This document shows positions 5,324 to 5,378 of a stretch of 5,378 bases of DNA, piece by piece. The translations under genes were made by a program, and so were the position numbers. The notes below the pieces were generated by a model. The model searched no databases and had not been told where the DNA came from. It saw only the letters and a program-made list of their open reading frames with translations. This stretch comes from WARW01 sp964582365 (GTDB taxonomy: Bacteria > Patescibacteriota > Microgenomatia > UBA12405): assembly GCA_964582365.1 (NCBI GenBank), contig CAZOQV010000033.1, positions 1 to 5,378 of the forward strand, read 5' to 3'. Position 1 is the first letter of the stretch; each line of letters begins with the position of its first letter.

Positions 5324-5368
5324 AATCCTCTCTCCGGATAAACCGGTATCTCCCCTTAACAAAGGGAG
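5324..5368 (+). repeat. Two-hairpin 3'-end repeat element, copy 2
   Basis: It begins nine bases after the pgi stop with AATCCTCTC (5324-5332), followed by a small hairpin CCGG-ATAAA-CCGG (5334-5346) and then CTCCCCTTAACAAAGGGAG (5350-5368). The flanking parts are identical to copy 1 at 510-558, but the middle hairpin has different sequence and length (17 versus 21 bases between the flanks). Relative to the gene upstream, both copies have the same orientation. AT-rich DNA follows to the window end, with only a short TTTT, so terminator activity is possible but not shown. Confidence 0.75.
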
Positions 5369-5378
5369 ATAATTTTGA

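Noticed and set aside
510..5368. The two inverted hairpin copies as ends of one composite mobile element carrying all the genes
   Set aside because: No transposase or target-site duplication is visible, and each copy keeps its own position and orientation relative to the adjacent stop codon, which a gene-linked 3' element explains better.

Overview
The window is AT-rich, gene-dense bacterial DNA with one oriented block of envelope genes and one metabolic gene. The surface proteins, the short intergenic hairpin repeats, the TAA stops on all four complete genes and the lack of Shine-Dalgarno motifs suggest an uncultivated bacterium of the candidate phyla radiation (Patescibacteria, perhaps Microgenomates). 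This is inferred from style rather than a marker gene; a Gram-positive (monoderm) bacterium is the main alternative. TGA does not appear as a sense codon in any gene.

Layout: positions 1-3927 hold four genes, all on the minus strand. Read in transcription order from the divergent promoter region at about 3928-4024 they are: a 461-residue secreted or N-terminally anchored beta-rich protein with a WxL-like C-terminal domain (2542-3927); a 333-residue DUF916-like protein with signal peptide, two Ig-like domains, a membrane anchor and a cytoplasmic coiled coil (1521-2522, 19 nt downstream); a 293-residue Ig-like or carboxypeptidase-regulatory-like protein with a membrane anchor (565-1446, 74 nt downstream, after an AT-rich heptad palindrome); and, after 175 nt with its own candidate promoter, the N-terminal part of a membrane-anchored invasin-type Ig-like protein that runs off the left edge (1-389). 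On the plus strand, 4025-5314 encodes a complete glucose-6-phosphate isomerase (pgi).

The pairing of a WxL-like protein with a DUF916-like anchor resembles the Gram-positive Csc / WxL-WIP surface complexes, and I read the first three minus-strand genes as one surface-complex operon. The divergent region has back-to-back sigma70-type promoters whose -35 boxes overlap, and a 21-bp palindrome that fills most of the pgi promoter spacer. The pgi promoter places +1 on the A of the ATG, and the partial Ig-like gene has the same geometry at a GTG, so both may be leaderless. A two-hairpin element sits immediately 3' of both the 293-residue gene and pgi, in the same orientation to the gene each time; one 19-nt hairpin is identical and the other differs in sequence but keeps a stem. 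No stretch longer than 300 bases lacks a gene.
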